NCBI GenBank assembly: GCA_003427395.1
Contig: BFEA01000811.1
Span: forward strand, 105,763 to 149,499
Length of the DNA: 43,737 nt
Direction of reading: 5' to 3'
DNA from: Chara braunii
Taxonomy: Eukaryota > Streptophyta > Charophyceae > Charales > Characeae
Positions 43,617-43,737 of this stretch are shown here, piece by piece; position 1 is the stretch's first letter, and each line of letters starts with the position of its first letter. A program made the translations under genes and the position numbers. Below the pieces are notes generated by a model. The model did no database searches and was not told the origin of the DNA. It saw only the letters and a program-made list of their open reading frames with translations.

Positions 43617-43710
43617 AAGTCTCCAACCCAGTGGTTCGCCTCACGTTACTTGCATGGATAGGATGAGCAAAATCGAATGAATTTGCCGCTAGAACATGGA
43701 AATATACACT
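43617..43710 (+). repeat. Dispersed repeat R2, right copy
   Basis: Counterpart of 34122-34213. It runs nearly to the (GT)n at the window end. Confidence 0.7.
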
Positions 43711-43719
43711 ACTACAATT

Positions 43720-43737
43720 GTGTGTGTGTGTGTGTGT
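43720..43737. repeat. (GT)n microsatellite at window edge
   Basis: GT tract cut off by the window end. Confidence 0.9.

Overview
The window is eukaryotic, transposon-rich, non-genic DNA. No intact cellular gene, rRNA or convincing tRNA gene was found. The retroelement types (an endonuclease-type LINE, Ty3/gypsy elements with long LTRs, satellites and microsatellites) fit a plant-lineage genome. The wording of the Gag and Pol proteins reminds me of charophyte algae such as Chara; that is an impression from memory, not a test. It is a draft assembly: there is a 500-N gap (23217-23716), single Ns at 18765 and 33771, and sequencing-adapter sequence near 31.6 kb.

Left part (1-17.8 kb). After about 1.8 kb of low-complexity DNA with one foldback (560-662) comes a decayed plus-strand LINE, about 2.1-9.1 kb. 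It has ORF1 with a CCHC-like knuckle, then ORF2 with APE-type endonuclease, reverse transcriptase (FADD) and a C-terminal zinc-finger segment. Next is a complete but mutated minus-strand Ty3/gypsy element at 9175-17824. It has two long diverged LTRs, a PBS-like site, Gag, protease, RT, RNase H, integrase and a C-terminal tail, and a short target-site duplication.

Centre (18.0-20.4 kb). A family of roughly 500-bp repeats lies in head-to-tail and inverted arrangement around (TA)n tracts. Each near-complete unit carries a motif that folds as a type III hammerhead self-cleaving ribozyme: CUGAUGA and GAAA core, hairpins I and II, and an open 9-bp stem III. This is the most interesting content of the window. 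It suggests a retrozyme-like or Penelope-related hammerhead element family.

Right part (20.4-43.7 kb). Fragments of a second, badly decayed plus-strand gypsy element occur in pol order: RT start 20.6 kb, RT YMDD and RNase H 29.0-29.9 kb, integrase zinc region 30.6 kb, integrase core and tail 37.9-38.7 kb. Between them lie a 156-bp satellite whose units contain two dyads (22.9-24.9 kb), minisatellites of 39 and 40 bp, a TCAGT-rich degenerate repeat, a tRNA-like sequence, and a 2.1-kb block identical to the first gypsy element. That block follows a Nextera mate-pair junction adapter and ends at an N, so it is almost certainly an assembly artefact. A 0.19-kb repeat is shared by 20.4 and 42.7 kb and another of about 90 bp by 34.1 and 43.6 kb.
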